From Rhizobium brockwellii (GTDB lineage: Bacteria > Pseudomonadota > Alphaproteobacteria > Rhizobiales > Rhizobiaceae), in assembly GCF_000769405.2 (NCBI RefSeq), contig NZ_CP053445.1, forward strand, positions 62,001 to 126,000: 64,000 bases of DNA, in the 5' to 3' direction. The number at the start of each line of letters is the position of its first letter. Position 1 is the stretch's first letter. A program made the position numbers and the translations under genes. Below the pieces are notes generated by a model. The model did no database searches, was not told the DNA's origin, and worked only from the letters and a program-made list of their open reading frames with translations. Shown here piece by piece: positions 26,106 through 35,469 of the stretch.

Positions 26106-26690
26106 ATGGCACCGCTCAACCGCTCAACCCAGAAGAACCGCCCCGCAAAATCCCAACGCGCCACTACACTCGAAATGGTCAGGCACGCCTGCCCCGACAC
26201 AGCCCAGGCGCTGCGCATCTCCGAAAGCTTCGGCCTTGCCCTCATCGACAGCGACGGGATCCGCGAGCTCCATCGCGGCCAGTTGATCGAAAGCGCTGAG
26301 GCGCTCAAAGATGGTCTCGCCGAAAAGGCCATGCAGATCCACATGCAGCGCATCGTCGGCTCCTTCGTCGGCTCCGCCTACGGCGCCGGGCAATTCTACA
26401 GCCGCGCGGTCACCGAGGCCCGCGATCTCACCACGAAACTCTCCAACGATACCCGAGACGAGGACCTCGACGGCCCGGTCGGCTTCGACAGCCGCGCCCA
26501 GCGCAAGCGCGAGTTCGCAGCCGACATGGGCCTGCAGGCCCACGTGCTTCGCATGGCAGCCGAAGGCGCCGTCTCCGCCTACGAGGACATCACAGGCGAA
26601 ACCTGGAAGCCCTACGAGCGCACGGTCGAGCAGCCCGCCAACTCGGTCGACAGACAAGCCGCCACTGCCCAGATGTCAGCATTCGAATAG
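26106..26690 (+). CDS. Conserved hypothetical plasmid protein, 194 residues
   Basis: The protein starts with a basic tail (MAPLNRSTQKNRPAKSQRA) and continues as mostly helical sequence with alternating Ala, Glu and Arg (RISESFGLALIDSDGIRELH, AEKAMQIHMQRIVGSFVG). It resembles hypothetical proteins that accompany DUF7007, DUF736 and ParB-like genes on rhizobial plasmids. I know no function. The basic N-terminus could contact nucleic acid. A TTCG-loop hairpin follows the stop codon by eight bases. Confidence 0.75.
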   Translation: MAPLNRSTQKNRPAKSQRATTLEMVRHACPDTAQALRISESFGLALIDSDGIRELHRGQLIESAEALKDGLAEKAMQIHMQRIVGSFVGSAYGAGQFYSRAVTEARDLTTKLSNDTRDEDLDGPVGFDSRAQRKREFAADMGLQAHVLRMAAEGAVSAYEDITGETWKPYERTVEQPANSVDRQAATAQMSAFE

Positions 26691-26697
26691 GACGATC

Positions 26698-26715
26698 GCG
26701 GGGCTTCGGCCCCGC
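26698..26715 (+). terminator. TTCG-loop hairpin after the 26106 gene
   Basis: GCGGGGC-TTCG-GCCCCGC forms a very stable seven-base stem with a tetraloop, eight bases after the stop. A T-run is lacking, so termination may be partial; the hairpin may also protect the 3' end of the mRNA. Confidence 0.55.
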
Positions 26716-26997
26716 CTTCCTCCAGCGTCCGCAACGTCGTTGCTACCTGGTTCGGAAAAAGAAAAAAGGGCCGACGGAAAACTGCGGCCCATAAAGTGTG
26801 AAGGTCATGGACCTCCAGAGGGGAACAGCTGCTGCGGCGGAACTGGGAGGAGCCGCCATGTGCATCAGCTGAAGCCTGTATGCCCGAATTTTCATCGCGT
26901 TGCACTTAATTTTTGTGCGGTGCAGCTATGCGTTCTTGGCTTGAAGGAACGTAACCCCGTGTTCCGGCATCATTTCGGCGCGCTTTTCGGGCGAACA
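26716..26997. other. Intergenic stretch between convergent genes
   Basis: About 280 bases lie between the rightward plasmid block and the leftward reductase operon. I see an A-rich patch near 26755-26770 but no gene or clear repeat. It marks the boundary between conserved plasmid backbone and metabolic cargo. Confidence 0.4.
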
Positions 26998-27666
26998 CTA
27001 CCAGGTGATCAACGGCAACTTATGGAGCCACAAGTCCGTGGTGACTTGATCCAGCACGAAGGTCGCAACGTTTTCTCGCGAAATGGAGCCTCCGCGGAAC
27101 TGGTTCAAGCTCGTGAGCGTCTGGATCGTGGTGCGCCTAGGCTTGTTGTTGAGAACTGAAGGACGGACAATGGTCCAATTCAGATCGCTGCCCTTGATGA
27201 TGGCCTCTTGGCGGTTCTTGTCGGCGTATACCTTGCGCAAAAGCAGCGGGAAGATCAGCTTGTCGAACAGAAACCCGCCATGGCCTGCGCTATCCCCCGC
27301 GCCCATTCCGGTGATGGTGATGAGACGCGAGACATGCTCTGCCTTCATGGTATTGACGAGCGCTCGGGTTGCAGTCGAGAGAAGGGTGACTTCACGAAAC
27401 GGGCTTGCGGGTGTTCCAAGTGCGCTGATAACGGCATCGCGACCCTTGACGGCCTGGCGCAACACCTTCTCGTCACGGGCGTCTCCAACGACGATCTTCG
27501 CTCCCCTCATGTCCGCGGCCTTTTCCGGCGAGCGCACCAGGAGGGTGACATCGTAGCCGCGGCTGAGGGCTTGGCTGACGATGTGGCGGCCGGTTGGCCC
27601 GGTGGCGCCGAGGACCACGATCTTCGGTGCGGCGGAGAAATCTATGTCAATGATGGAGGTGGTCAT
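26998..27666 (-). CDS. NAD(P)-binding SDR/NmrA-like reductase
   Basis: The 222-residue protein has an atypical short-chain dehydrogenase fold. The dinucleotide-binding motif GATGPTG lies at about residues 19-25 (KIVVLGATGPTGRHIV), and a VISALGTPASPF segment follows. The classical YxxxK catalytic pair is not evident, which is usual for NmrA-like or NAD(P)H-sensing members. It is the last gene of a leftward set of three that diverges from the LysR regulator at 29222. Substrate unknown; quinone or aldehyde reduction is typical of such LysR-linked pairs. Confidence 0.82.
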   Translation of the reverse strand: MTTSIIDIDFSAAPKIVVLGATGPTGRHIVSQALSRGYDVTLLVRSPEKAADMRGAKIVVGDARDEKVLRQAVKGRDAVISALGTPASPFREVTLLSTATRALVNTMKAEHVSRLITITGMGAGDSAGHGGFLFDKLIFPLLLRKVYADKNRQEAIIKGSDLNWTIVRPSVLNNKPRRTTIQTLTSLNQFRGGSISRENVATFVLDQVTTDLWLHKLPLITW

Positions 27667-27735
27667 GATCGGGTCCTCTTGAAAGGCAGGGCGCCTCTCA
27701 GGAGGTAGCCCGGGTTTGGTTGTTGTGATCGGTAA

Positions 27736-28209
27736 TCAGAGCCTGCCCTCTGCGAGCAGTTCTCGGGTCCGCTTCAGCGTCGATACGAGGGCCGATTTGT
27801 AGCCCTTGTCGCTGTCGAACTGCGTCTGCTCGGCCTGCTCCTCAGGACCATTCGGCTGCTTGCCGCGTAGGCCGAGGTAGCAGTAGAACTTCAGCTGCAG
27901 CGCGCCGGCTTCGTCCTCGAATAGCTCATTGACGATGGCGCCCTCGCGTGGGCCGCCTGCCTGGAAGAAGGTGACCTTGCTCTGCGGCTCAAGCGTGATG
28001 ATTTCCCTGATGTCAGAGCCAGCAATGGTGGCTTCGCGCACGAAGTGGGTCGCACTTTCCTCGACGACGTCGCAGCGGGTGCAGAGGCCGGGCGGGAGAA
28101 AGAGGCGCGCATCGCGCGCCTTCAGCTCCAGGCCCTTCCACACCTGCTCCCTGGTGAGTTTTGTTTCGCCTTCCGGATTCACCGGGACTGTTGCGGTCGA
28201 ATAGATCAT
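27736..28209 (-). CDS. DUF1857 (AtaL-like) SRPBCC-fold protein
   Basis: This 157-residue protein (MIYSTATVPVNPEGETKLTREQVWKGL...) matches the DUF1857/AtaL family, a START-like fold with a large hydrophobic pocket. The phrase QVWKGLELKARDA and the C-terminal helix that closes such pockets can be seen. Some members sit in natural-product clusters, but most have no known reaction. It lies between two NAD(P)-binding reductases with short gaps (36 and 69 bases) and is probably co-transcribed with them. Confidence 0.78.
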   Translation of the reverse strand: MIYSTATVPVNPEGETKLTREQVWKGLELKARDARLFLPPGLCTRCDVVEESATHFVREATIAGSDIREIITLEPQSKVTFFQAGGPREGAIVNELFEDEAGALQLKFYCYLGLRGKQPNGPEEQAEQTQFDSDKGYKSALVSTLKRTRELLAEGRL

Positions 28210-28245
28210 GATGATCGTCCTTGTTTAAAATTGTGGGCGCCTGCG

Positions 28246-29115
28246 TCAGGCAGAAGCAGCGGTTTGCCAGGCAAAGTCTCGATAAGAGCGAAGCGGACGG
28301 CCGAGAAGCGTCGTCAGGCGCTCGACATCGCCGCCCTCGGGCAGCATGCCATCAGTCAGGAAGCGCTCGCCCATCATGCGCATGTCATAGGCCATCCACG
28401 GCGGCATGAACTGCTTGAGGTTCTGTTCGAAAGCTGCCGTATCACCGCCGCCATAGTTGATCTGACGGCCCAGAACGTCCGACCAGATAGCAGCGATATC
28501 CGTGCCGGTGAGTGTGTCAGGACCCACGAGGTTGATGCGATTGGTCGGAAGCGGCTGTGCGGCCCTTTCGCGTCTCAGCAGTTCAATTGCAGCAATCTCC
28601 GCGATATCGCGGACGTCGATCATAGCAAGGCCCTTGTCGCCGACGGGCATCGGGTAGACGCCATAGCCAGTGATGACGTCCTTGATCGTCAGATCGTTCT
28701 GGATGAAGTAGGCAGGGCGCAGGATCGTGGCGTTCATGCCCATCTGCTCGATCATCCGTTCGACGCCAAACTTGCCGGCAAAGTGCGGCACGTTCACGTA
28801 GATGTCCGGGTGGATCACAGACAGGTAAACGATCCGCTCAACGCCCGCAGAGCGGGCGACATTGAGGGCGATCAAAGCCTGGGTAAACTCGTCTGGTGCG
28901 ACAGCGTTCAGCAGGAACAGCGTCGACACACCATCGATGGCGGTACGCAGGGAGTCGACGTCGAGAAAGTCACCTTTGGCAACAGTAACACCTACCGGGA
29001 AATTGGCCTTGGAAGGGTCGCGGACGAGAACGCGGACATCAGCGCCGCTATTGACGAGATGCTGGATGACTTGGCCGCCGATATTGCCGGTGGCGCCGGT
29101 AACGAGAATGGTCAT
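28246..29115 (-). CDS. NmrA-family NAD(P)-binding oxidoreductase
   Basis: The 289-residue protein starts with MTILVTGATGNIGGQVIQHL, whose GATGNIG is the dinucleotide-binding loop of NmrA and quinone-oxidoreductase-2-like proteins. The central region (VERIVYLSVIHPD, ATILRPAYFIQND) is typical for the group. It is the first gene leftward from the promoter region shared with the LysR regulator, so it is the probable direct target of that regulator. Reported functions in the family range from quinone reduction to redox sensing. Confidence 0.85.
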   Translation of the reverse strand: MTILVTGATGNIGGQVIQHLVNSGADVRVLVRDPSKANFPVGVTVAKGDFLDVDSLRTAIDGVSTLFLLNAVAPDEFTQALIALNVARSAGVERIVYLSVIHPDIYVNVPHFAGKFGVERMIEQMGMNATILRPAYFIQNDLTIKDVITGYGVYPMPVGDKGLAMIDVRDIAEIAAIELLRRERAAQPLPTNRINLVGPDTLTGTDIAAIWSDVLGRQINYGGGDTAAFEQNLKQFMPPWMAYDMRMMGERFLTDGMLPEGGDVERLTTLLGRPLRSYRDFAWQTAASA

Positions 29116-29159
29116 GGGATTTTCTCCGGGTTGGTATTGCTTGACACCCGGAATATGGC

Positions 29160-29199
29160 TGGTTCATTATCAAACCAATAGACTGTTAAATTAGACAGT
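29160..29199. promoter_or_regulatory. Divergent operator region between NmrA-like gene and lysR
   Basis: Two small dyads lie in the 106-base divergent region: TGGTT with AACCA (29160-29177) and ACTGT with ACAGT (29182-29199). Their T-N11-A-like spacing and position suit a LysR-type regulator controlling both directions. Confidence 0.5.
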
Positions 29200-29221
29200 T
29201 CGTCTCACAGGTGGAACGATC

Positions 29222-30112
29222 ATGGATCTCGTCGCTCTCGTCGATTTCAATCTCGTCGCCCGTCACGGAGGCTTCGGCAAAGCGGCGCGGGCCTCCGGCC
29301 GGCCAAAGGCGACCTTGTCCAGGCGGGTGACAGAATTGGAGGCATCCCTTGAGCTTCGGCTGTTTGAACGTGGCGCGCGCAACCTGAAACTCACCGAGGA
29401 AGGTCGCGCCCTTCATGAGCGGACAGCCGCGCTCCTGACGGAGCTTGACGAAACGGCGGCTACCATCGCGGCGGGCGGGGACAAGCCGCGCGGCAGGTTA
29501 CGGATCAGCCTGCCGCTGCTGTTTTCGCAGACCGCCATGGGTCGGATCGCGGCGGGCTTTGCACTGAAATATCCCGACGTGCGGTTGGAAGTCACGACAG
29601 AGGACCGAGCCGTAGACATGATCGAGGAAGGCTATGATCTGGTCATCCGGGTCAATCCGGACCCAGACGAAAGTCTTGTCGGCCGAGCCTTTCTGCATGA
29701 TCGCCTGGTCGTCGTGGCAAGCCCCGGCCTTCCCCGCCCAGTGGCCGATCTCTCGGCGCCAGGTGTCGTGCGCGGGGCCGGCGATCGGCAAACCTGGAAC
29801 GTCGTGACTTCAGAAGGACCCGCGACGATCGGGATCGAGCCCGTCCTCGCCCTATCCTCGCTTATCATGGTTCGGGACGCCGTTCGAACCGGCGTGGGCG
29901 CTGCGCGTATGCCGATATCGTTGGTAAGTCACGATCTGGCCGACGGCACTTTGCTGCACTGGGGCGATATCGAGGGTTCCGAGGTCGCGCTGTGGGCGCT
30001 TTACCCGTCGCGGCGTCTGTTGAGCGCCCGGGTCGCTGCCTTCCTGGACTTTCTGAAGCAGGCTTTCCCCAACGGAACGCCCGATGAACTGGCGGCTTAC
30101 ATCGGCAGGTGA
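29222..30112 (+). CDS. LysR-family transcriptional regulator
   Basis: The 296-residue protein has a winged helix-turn-helix at residues 1-60 (VDFNLVARHGGFGKAARASG, SRRVTELEASLELRLFERG) and a LysR substrate-binding domain beyond residue 90. It diverges from the NmrA-like reductase gene, with paired dyads between them, and so probably controls the three-gene leftward operon and itself. It belongs to the subgroup that often regulates adjacent reductases in response to electrophiles or aromatic compounds; the inducer cannot be read from the sequence. Confidence 0.92.
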   Translation: MDLVALVDFNLVARHGGFGKAARASGRPKATLSRRVTELEASLELRLFERGARNLKLTEEGRALHERTAALLTELDETAATIAAGGDKPRGRLRISLPLLFSQTAMGRIAAGFALKYPDVRLEVTTEDRAVDMIEEGYDLVIRVNPDPDESLVGRAFLHDRLVVVASPGLPRPVADLSAPGVVRGAGDRQTWNVVTSEGPATIGIEPVLALSSLIMVRDAVRTGVGAARMPISLVSHDLADGTLLHWGDIEGSEVALWALYPSRRLLSARVAAFLDFLKQAFPNGTPDELAAYIGR

Positions 30113-30197
30113 GGGACAGAAACAGCCTGCTTCACAGTCAGGAGCTTTTCTCAAATTCCGGTCTTGGCAGCGAATGAAGCTAGCCATATTCTCGGGG

Positions 30198-30764
30198 ATG
30201 GCCAAATTCTTCCCGACTCTCGAACCGCAACACCATCGCTTCATTGTGGCACAGCACATGTTCTTCACCGCATCGGCAGCGCCGACCGGTCATGTCAACA
30301 TGTCTCCGCGCAGCACGGACATGTTTCGTGTCCTTGGCGACAACGCCGCGATGTATCTCGACCGCACCGGCAGCGGCAACGAGACCGCTGCCCATCTGGG
30401 GATAGACGACCGCCTCACCATCATGTTTTGTGCGGTTTCCGGGCCGCCGCTAATCATGCGGCTTTTCGGCAAGGGGCGCGTCATCCGTCGCGACAGTGAC
30501 GAGTTCGCCAGCCTGCTGGACGAGCGGTTCGACGGCAACGCGCCGCTCGGCGCGCGTCAAATGATAAGGCTCGACTTCGATCTGGTGCAGACATCCTGCG
30601 GCTACGGCGTGCCGTTGTTTGAATACCAGGAAGAGCGCCCGCAGATGGACGCCTGGGCCAAGGCCAAGGGCGTCGACGGGATCGACGACTACTGGCGGGA
30701 AAAGAACCAAGTGAGCCTAGACGGCTTTCCGACCGGCCTTTACGAAACGCCCGGCGAGCGGTAG
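30198..30764 (+). CDS. Pyridoxamine 5'-phosphate oxidase-family flavoprotein
   Basis: The product of 188 residues begins MAKFFPTLEPQHHRFIVAQH, matching the usual N-terminus of this family; an ATG at 30174 would add eight residues. The split-barrel FMN-binding region is indicated by HMFFTASAAPTGHVNMSPRS and YLDRTGSGNETAAHL. Such proteins bind FMN or heme-type cofactors and reduce or sense small molecules. It follows the LysR gene by 85 bases in the same direction and may be co-transcribed. Confidence 0.82.
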   Translation: MAKFFPTLEPQHHRFIVAQHMFFTASAAPTGHVNMSPRSTDMFRVLGDNAAMYLDRTGSGNETAAHLGIDDRLTIMFCAVSGPPLIMRLFGKGRVIRRDSDEFASLLDERFDGNAPLGARQMIRLDFDLVQTSCGYGVPLFEYQEERPQMDAWAKAKGVDGIDDYWREKNQVSLDGFPTGLYETPGER

Positions 30765-31398
30765 CACTGGCTCTCGCGCCAACACCCAACTTATGGACAG
30801 TAAATCAATTCCGGACGCAGCAACCGCCGCGGCCGTGGTCGGCGTAAGTCACCCGTTGGGGTGTCAGCGCCAACACGACACGTGACCGCTTGAACGACGC
30901 TGAGAACCCGCATGGAGCTGCCGACGAGAAGGTGGAGCGGTTCCCTGTAAGGCTGATCATCAAGGCCTGGCACCGCGACCCGCTAAGCGAGGGGTTACAA
31001 TGCTCCATTCCCGGCAGCCTCTCACATGCAGTCGTTGGCTCCAACCATTCGATCCGGGCTGTGGGCGCTATGCACCCGTTCCCATTGGTCACCACCAGAA
31101 TGATGCCATTTGCCGCAATCCTTGATCAGTCCACTGGCACGTCCACTGCGGTCTCGATGGGGCATGTCTGACCAAAGACCATCTCGCGATGCTCGGCTCG
31201 ATCGGCATCCGCAACGGCCGGATCGTTTTCTTCCCCTGTGCGCTGAAGCGCCCATTCCTCGCGAGACAAGAAAACCTCTCCCTGGCCGTCCTCCACTCCG
31301 TTTCGGCCTTTCAGGTGCAGGCCGATCGTCTCCGGTCCTATCGACTGCCATCGAGGCCGCGATGGACGCGGCTCGAACAACCGAAAAGGATTACGACA
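30765..31398. other. Long intergenic region before the DUF736 gene
   Basis: About 630 bases without a convincing gene. Overlapping short frames occur on both strands (for example 30890-31171 rightward and 30805-31095 leftward), but none has a recognisable domain or ribosome-binding site. The region may be remnants of an inserted element plus a long leader for the DUF736 gene. Confidence 0.35.
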
Positions 31399-31707
31399 AT
31401 GGCAACCATCGGCTCTTTCACCGCTTCAGGCAACGGCTTCTCCGGCACCATCAAGACCCTCAACCTCAACGTCAAGGCAACCATCCGCGCCGTCGAGCGC
31501 ACGTCCGAAAAGGGCCCTGACTACCGCATCCTCGCGGGAGCAACGGAATTCGGCGCAGCCTGGAAGAAGACCTCGAACGAAGGTCGTGACTACCTCTCGG
31601 TCAAGCTCGACGACCCGAGCTTCCCGGCCCCCATCTACGCAACGCTGATCGAGGTCGAAGGCGAGGAAGGCCTCGCCCTCATCTGGTCCCGGTCGAACCG
31701 GGACTGA
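31399..31707 (+). CDS. DUF736 domain-containing protein
   Basis: This 102-residue protein starts [21 protein letters not shown] and ends with an acidic loop and WSRSNRD, matching DUF736. The family is small, beta-rich and extremely common on alphaproteobacterial plasmids and integrative elements, usually near conjugation genes; its function is not established. AAAAGGA lies upstream of the ATG at 31399. The in-frame extension back to 31189 is arginine-rich and unlikely to be translated. A bidirectional hairpin separates it from the convergent HU gene. Confidence 0.9.
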   Translation: MATIGSFTASGNGFSGTIKTLNLNVKATIRAVERTSEKGPDYRILAGATEFGAAWKKTSNEGRDYLSVKLDDPSFPAPIYATLIEVEGEEGLALIWSRSNRD

Positions 31708-31715
31708 TACTGGAT

Positions 31716-31735
31716 GCCCCGCCGTAAGGCGGGGC
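31716..31735. terminator. Bidirectional hairpin between DUF736 and HU genes
   Basis: GCCCCGCC-GTAA-GGCGGGGC, an eight-base stem with a four-base loop, lies between convergent genes and can end both transcripts, although no long T-run follows in either direction. Confidence 0.6.
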
Positions 31736-31748
31736 TCTCCAGCAGGGA

Positions 31749-32027
31749 TCACTTGTTCAGTGCATCCTTGAGCGCCTTGGCAGGCGCAAAGGTCAGCTTC
31801 TTCGAAGCCGCAACCGTCATCTTCTCTCCGGTCGCCGGATTACGGCCCTCGCGCTCAGGCGAAGCCTTCACTTTGAATTTTCCGAAGCCGGGGATCGAGG
31901 TTTCCGCGTCGGAGCTTGCGGCGTCGGCGATTGCCTGGAAGACGGCCTCCACGATGCCCTTGGCCTGAACCTTCGTCAGGCCGTTATCGGCTGCAATCTT
32001 GTCGGCGATTTCATTGGTGGTGGTCAT
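31749..32027 (-). CDS. HU-family nucleoid DNA-binding protein
   Basis: The 92-residue protein has the HU/IHF fold: an N-terminal helical dimer part (TTNEIADKIAADNGLTKVQA) and the arm signature near residues 45-70 (IPGFGKFKVK, REGRNPATGEKM). Plasmid-borne HU proteins bend DNA and can assist replication or relaxosome assembly. It sits leftward of the WGR gene and the traC-D-G transcript and may be transcribed on its own. Confidence 0.93.
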   Translation of the reverse strand: MTTTNEIADKIAADNGLTKVQAKGIVEAVFQAIADAASSDAETSIPGFGKFKVKASPEREGRNPATGEKMTVAASKKLTFAPAKALKDALNK

Positions 32028-32110
32028 GGAATTCCTCGCATCTTGTTGTCAAAGATAAAATCCGTGTCAGCTTATGACCGGATTGTCATCGGCGACGATG
32101 GAGACGAGGA

Positions 32111-32377
32111 TCAGATCCGTGGGATGTCCACAGGTGGTTTCGGCCGATAACCCCGTTTGCGCTTCTCGCGAAGCACGTCGAGGAACAGGTTGATGGCCTG
32201 GCTCTCGTTGTTAAACAGATGCACCATCTGCTGTCCGCGCGTTCCGATCCGGCCCCAGGCGCGCACCAGCGACACCTCGCCGAACAATGTCGGCTGAACG
32301 GCGAGCGCGTAGAACCGCGCCATGTTTTTTTCCGGCGCGATACGCTCGACATAGAGGTGATAGGGCTGCGTGATCAT
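32111..32377 (-). CDS. WGR domain-containing protein
   Basis: The product of 88 residues, from the ATG at 32377, is essentially one WGR domain (YVERIAPEKNMARFYALAVQ, VRAWGRIGTRGQ). WGR domains in PARPs and bacterial proteins bind nucleic acid ends. Single-domain versions are common near tra genes of rhizobial plasmids. A start at 32413 would add 12 residues and cannot be excluded. Confidence 0.85.
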   Translation of the reverse strand: MITQPYHLYVERIAPEKNMARFYALAVQPTLFGEVSLVRAWGRIGTRGQQMVHLFNNESQAINLFLDVLREKRKRGYRPKPPVDIPRI

Positions 32378-32473
32378 AACAGAAGAATCGCGCGTTCGGA
32401 ATCTGCCGTCCAACGACAGTTTTGAATCGGTCGGGCATCATCGATTCACAACAGTGATCCGCCGGCGTCCGGA

Positions 32474-32926
32474 TCATTTGCACCAGCTCCGGCGCGATCC
32501 TTCCCACTTCCGAGCCAAGCCTTCGGCGACGAGAATATCGCCGACCGATCGTCGCTCCCGATAGACGATCCTGAGCTTGCGACCGAAGCGATCTTCATCC
32601 CTGGCGGTCGTCTTGAACGACAGCGGACCCGAATTGAGGATGTCGAGCAGACGCTGTTTCGCCGCAAGACCTCGCTTGCGTTCGCGCTCACATTTCGGCG
32701 GGCTGAGCTCCGGCGTGTCGATGTCGGCGATCCTGATCTTTTCACCTCGAAACCAGAACGTATCACCATCCACCACGCAGGTGATCCGTTGTCCGCTTCC
32801 GCAGATAGAGAAGGCTTCGCTCACGCTGCTTGCACTGCTTGAAGGCTGGGCTGAGGCAATAGATGCGAGGAAGCCAATGGCTAATGGGGATAGGCTGGCA
32901 ATTGCCGTAAAAAGTCTCAATGTCAT
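32474..32926 (-). CDS. Secreted thermonuclease-family nuclease
   Basis: The 150-residue protein begins with a signal peptide (hydrophobic stretch to about residue 26, ending ASIASAQ) and carries a staphylococcal-nuclease domain: CVVDGDTFWFRGEKIRIADIDTPE, with arginine and aspartate residues of the active site, then DRFGRKLRIVY and GLARKWEG. Its ATG overlaps the traG stop (ATGA), so it is translated with the transfer genes. Export to the periplasm suggests a role at the cell envelope during mating or in DNA degradation; this is not established for this position. Confidence 0.88.
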   Translation of the reverse strand: MTLRLFTAIASLSPLAIGFLASIASAQPSSSASSVSEAFSICGSGQRITCVVDGDTFWFRGEKIRIADIDTPELSPPKCERERKRGLAAKQRLLDILNSGPLSFKTTARDEDRFGRKLRIVYRERRSVGDILVAEGLARKWEGSRRSWCK

Positions 32927-34893
32927 GTCGCCTCTGTGTCTGTCGTCGGAGCGGCCTTATAGCTCTTCACCCCTTCTGTGATTTGCTTGTGAAAACGGTT
33001 TTCTCCGACGGACGCGCTCATGTCGTTGCGTCTGAACCAGATGGCGCGCCCGCATCTGAGCGGCGGATTGCCCGATGTGAACACGATCTGCTCGTCAGCG
33101 CGCATGCGCAGCACCTCATGCGGCAGGATCAGTGGACGGCGGCTGAGCTGCCGGGAACGTGAGCGCGACGATCCCTTCATCCCTGACGAGCGGTTAGTCT
33201 GATCGACCTCGACCGTCGTATCGCCGCAGCGTTTCGAGATATAGTCGGCAGTATCAGGGTCGTTGATCGCGGCAAACGAGATCCACGACGCGGATTCGAA
33301 CCACTTGCTCGTCGCGTCCCGCCCGCCATAGGCCTCGCGCATCTGGCCGATGGACTGGAAGATCATCGTCAGCGTGATGCCGTATTTGCGTCCGGCGTCG
33401 CGGGCGGTTTCGAGGATTCGCAGATAGCCGAGCCTGGCGACCTCGTCGAGCAGGAAGAGCGCGCGACCTTTCACATCGCCGTTTCGATTGTAGATGGCAT
33501 TGAGCAGCGATCCGATAACCACACGCGCCAGTCCCGGATGGGCTTCGAGGACCTTCAGATCGAGCGCAATGAAGATGTCTGTTCCGCCATCGGCGAGATC
33601 GTCGGTCGAGAAACTGTCGCCAGAGACGAGCGCGGCATAGTTCGGATAGGACAGCCAGTGGGTTTCTTTCACCGCGTTGGCGTACACGCCGGAAAAGGTC
33701 TCAGGCGTCATGTTCACGAAGACCGAAACATTCTCCTTCACGAAGTCCGATTCCGACTGCTCGTAGATCTTGGTCAGGCGCGCCCGCAGTTGCGGCTCCG
33801 GCTCCGAAAGGTTCTTACGCACACGGCGCAGCGTCTGGTCTTCCTCGTCCGTGTGACCGGACAGGCAGACGTCTGCGATGAGGGCCGTCAGAAGCTGCAT
33901 CGCCGACGCCCGAAAGAAGTCGTCGCGGGCAGACGCCGAGCGCGGATTGTCGGTCATGATCCAGGTCGCGACTGCGACGATGTCCTCTTCCTTCGTGCTG
34001 CCGTGTCGCCCGATCCAGTCGAGCGCGTTGAAACCGACGCCTGACGCCGAGGGATCGAGAATGATCACCTTTCGGCCAGCCTTGCGGCGATGCTCCGATA
34101 CCATCGGCGCCACTTCGCTCGACGGATCGAGGACGACAAGGCCGCCACCCCACTTGAGCGCGGTCGGGACCGTTACCGACGTCGTCTTGAAGCCACCGGA
34201 GCCGGCGAAGACAATGCCATGGGACGAGCCGAACGAGCCGTCGAAGCATAGGAGCGGGCTCTTGCCCCCCGCTCCCCAGGTCGACGGATCATCGGCGCGG
34301 AACGACACCGCCGCAACGCTATCGCGATCGACGCGATACCGTTCGCCGACGACGATGCCGCCTGGATCGGGGAAAAGTTTCGCGGCCTCCTGCACCTTCA
34401 TCCAGTCGGCCTCGCCATGCACCGCTCGCTTTCCCCCGATCCGCCGTGGTGCGGCTTGGGCAAAAGCTGCGTTTCCCTTCATCGTGACGCGCAGTGCGAA
34501 GACGCCGGCGAGGAATGCTGTCAATGCGCCAAGCATCGTTGCTGGGTCCGCATATCCGAGCACGGATTGACCTTTCGGGATGTCGCCAGCAATCCCGGCC
34601 AGGCGAACCCCTTCGCGCAGGAGTGCGATGAGGATTGCCACTCCATTTCCGCTGACGACGCCCCATCCTGCCGCCTTGATACCCGCTACGCCATTCGCCG
34701 CGAACAGAAAGATCGTGCCGATTGCAGCTGCGGTCGCATAGGGCAGCGCGAGGCCGATACGCCCGAGCATCAGCTTGGCCTGCGCGGTCTTGCCAAACGC
34801 GGCCAGCCATTGTTCGATCCCCGGCATGAAAACCACGACGACGATCATCGTCGTGGCCGGGATGGTGGCGAGGAACAGTTTACTCGCCGTCAT
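32923..34893 (-). CDS. traG: Type IV coupling protein TraG (VirD4 family)
   Basis: The 656-residue inner-membrane ATPase delivers the relaxase-DNA complex to the mating channel. Four hydrophobic segments lie in the first 140 residues. The Walker A motif GSGGFKTT is at residues 231-238 and a Walker B region ([12 protein letters not shown]) follows near 460. It belongs to the Ti-type TraG group by sequence and by gene order traC-traD-traG. Its start overlaps the end of traD by 14 bases, and its stop overlaps the nuclease gene by four. Expression probably depends on the TraR site at 35470. Confidence 0.95.
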   Translation of the reverse strand: MTASKLFLATIPATTMIVVVVFMPGIEQWLAAFGKTAQAKLMLGRIGLALPYATAAAIGTIFLFAANGVAGIKAAGWGVVSGNGVAILIALLREGVRLAGIAGDIPKGQSVLGYADPATMLGALTAFLAGVFALRVTMKGNAAFAQAAPRRIGGKRAVHGEADWMKVQEAAKLFPDPGGIVVGERYRVDRDSVAAVSFRADDPSTWGAGGKSPLLCFDGSFGSSHGIVFAGSGGFKTTSVTVPTALKWGGGLVVLDPSSEVAPMVSEHRRKAGRKVIILDPSASGVGFNALDWIGRHGSTKEEDIVAVATWIMTDNPRSASARDDFFRASAMQLLTALIADVCLSGHTDEEDQTLRRVRKNLSEPEPQLRARLTKIYEQSESDFVKENVSVFVNMTPETFSGVYANAVKETHWLSYPNYAALVSGDSFSTDDLADGGTDIFIALDLKVLEAHPGLARVVIGSLLNAIYNRNGDVKGRALFLLDEVARLGYLRILETARDAGRKYGITLTMIFQSIGQMREAYGGRDATSKWFESASWISFAAINDPDTADYISKRCGDTTVEVDQTNRSSGMKGSSRSRSRQLSRRPLILPHEVLRMRADEQIVFTSGNPPLRCGRAIWFRRNDMSASVGENRFHKQITEGVKSYKAAPTTDTEAT

Positions 34894-35095
34894 GAGCGAA
34901 CGCCTCCGCGCCTATCGCCTTGAGGCGCAATTGCTCCGCATCGTCGCCCTTCAGGCGGCGACTGGCATCGATCAGCAGGCCGAGCAGCAGTGCCCGCTTC
35001 TCATAGCGAAGTCCTGCCTTGACGATCAGGCCACCCAGTTCGATTTTTTCGCGCGTGTCTCTCTTTCGCGCGTCATTCGTCATCGTGCGGGCCAT
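34880..35095 (-). CDS. traD: Conjugal transfer protein TraD (Ti-type)
   Basis: The protein of 71 residues has the [22 protein letters not shown] core of Ti-type TraD, a small accessory of DNA processing. I chose the ATG at 35095, four bases after the traC stop, rather than the longer frame to 35278, which overlaps traC out of frame. It lies in the leftward traC-D-G operon. Confidence 0.9.
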   Translation of the reverse strand: MARTMTNDARKRDTREKIELGGLIVKAGLRYEKRALLLGLLIDASRRLKGDDAEQLRLKAIGAEAFAHDGE

Positions 35096-35099
35096 GCGT

Positions 35100-35396
35100 T
35101 CAAGCCTCACCAGGCCTGCCCGCAGGCGCGCCAGACGCGATCGTCGCCGCCGGTTCACCGCCGGCTCGACCATCCCCGGCGTTTTTTCTTCCGGTCGAAG
35201 GCGCCTTACCTCCGCGAAACCGCCCGGTGATCTCTTCGAACGCCGCCTGTAGTTCGGCCTCCTCGATCTCGATCTCACCGAGACCGGCTTTCAACGCGAT
35301 CCGGCCGATGCGCTCGGCCTCGCGTGTTTCGGCTTGTCTCAGCTGATCCTGCAATCTGGCGATTTCTTCCCTGATCTTCGATGATGGCTTCTTCAT
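35100..35396 (-). CDS. traC: Conjugal transfer protein TraC (Ti-type)
   Basis: The product of 98 residues starts [20 protein letters not shown], the normal N-terminus of Ti-type TraC, with a coiled-coil segment followed by [18 protein letters not shown]. TraC helps process DNA at oriT. The longer frame to 35603 would run through oriT and the tra box and is not a plausible product. The start at 35396 lies 74 bases from the tra box, which should activate this leftward operon. Confidence 0.9.
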   Translation of the reverse strand: MKKPSSKIREEIARLQDQLRQAETREAERIGRIALKAGLGEIEIEEAELQAAFEEITGRFRGGKAPSTGRKNAGDGRAGGEPAATIASGAPAGRPGEA

Positions 35397-35469
35397 TCCG
35401 GTCGCATCTCCCTGGAAATCTTGCGGCGTTATCTCGCTGCAAGATTTCCTCAAAAGCACATCCGAAGGA

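Noticed and set aside
28045..29181. 378-codon rightward frame
   Set aside because: It is antisense to the DUF1857 and NmrA-like genes, both with recognised domains.
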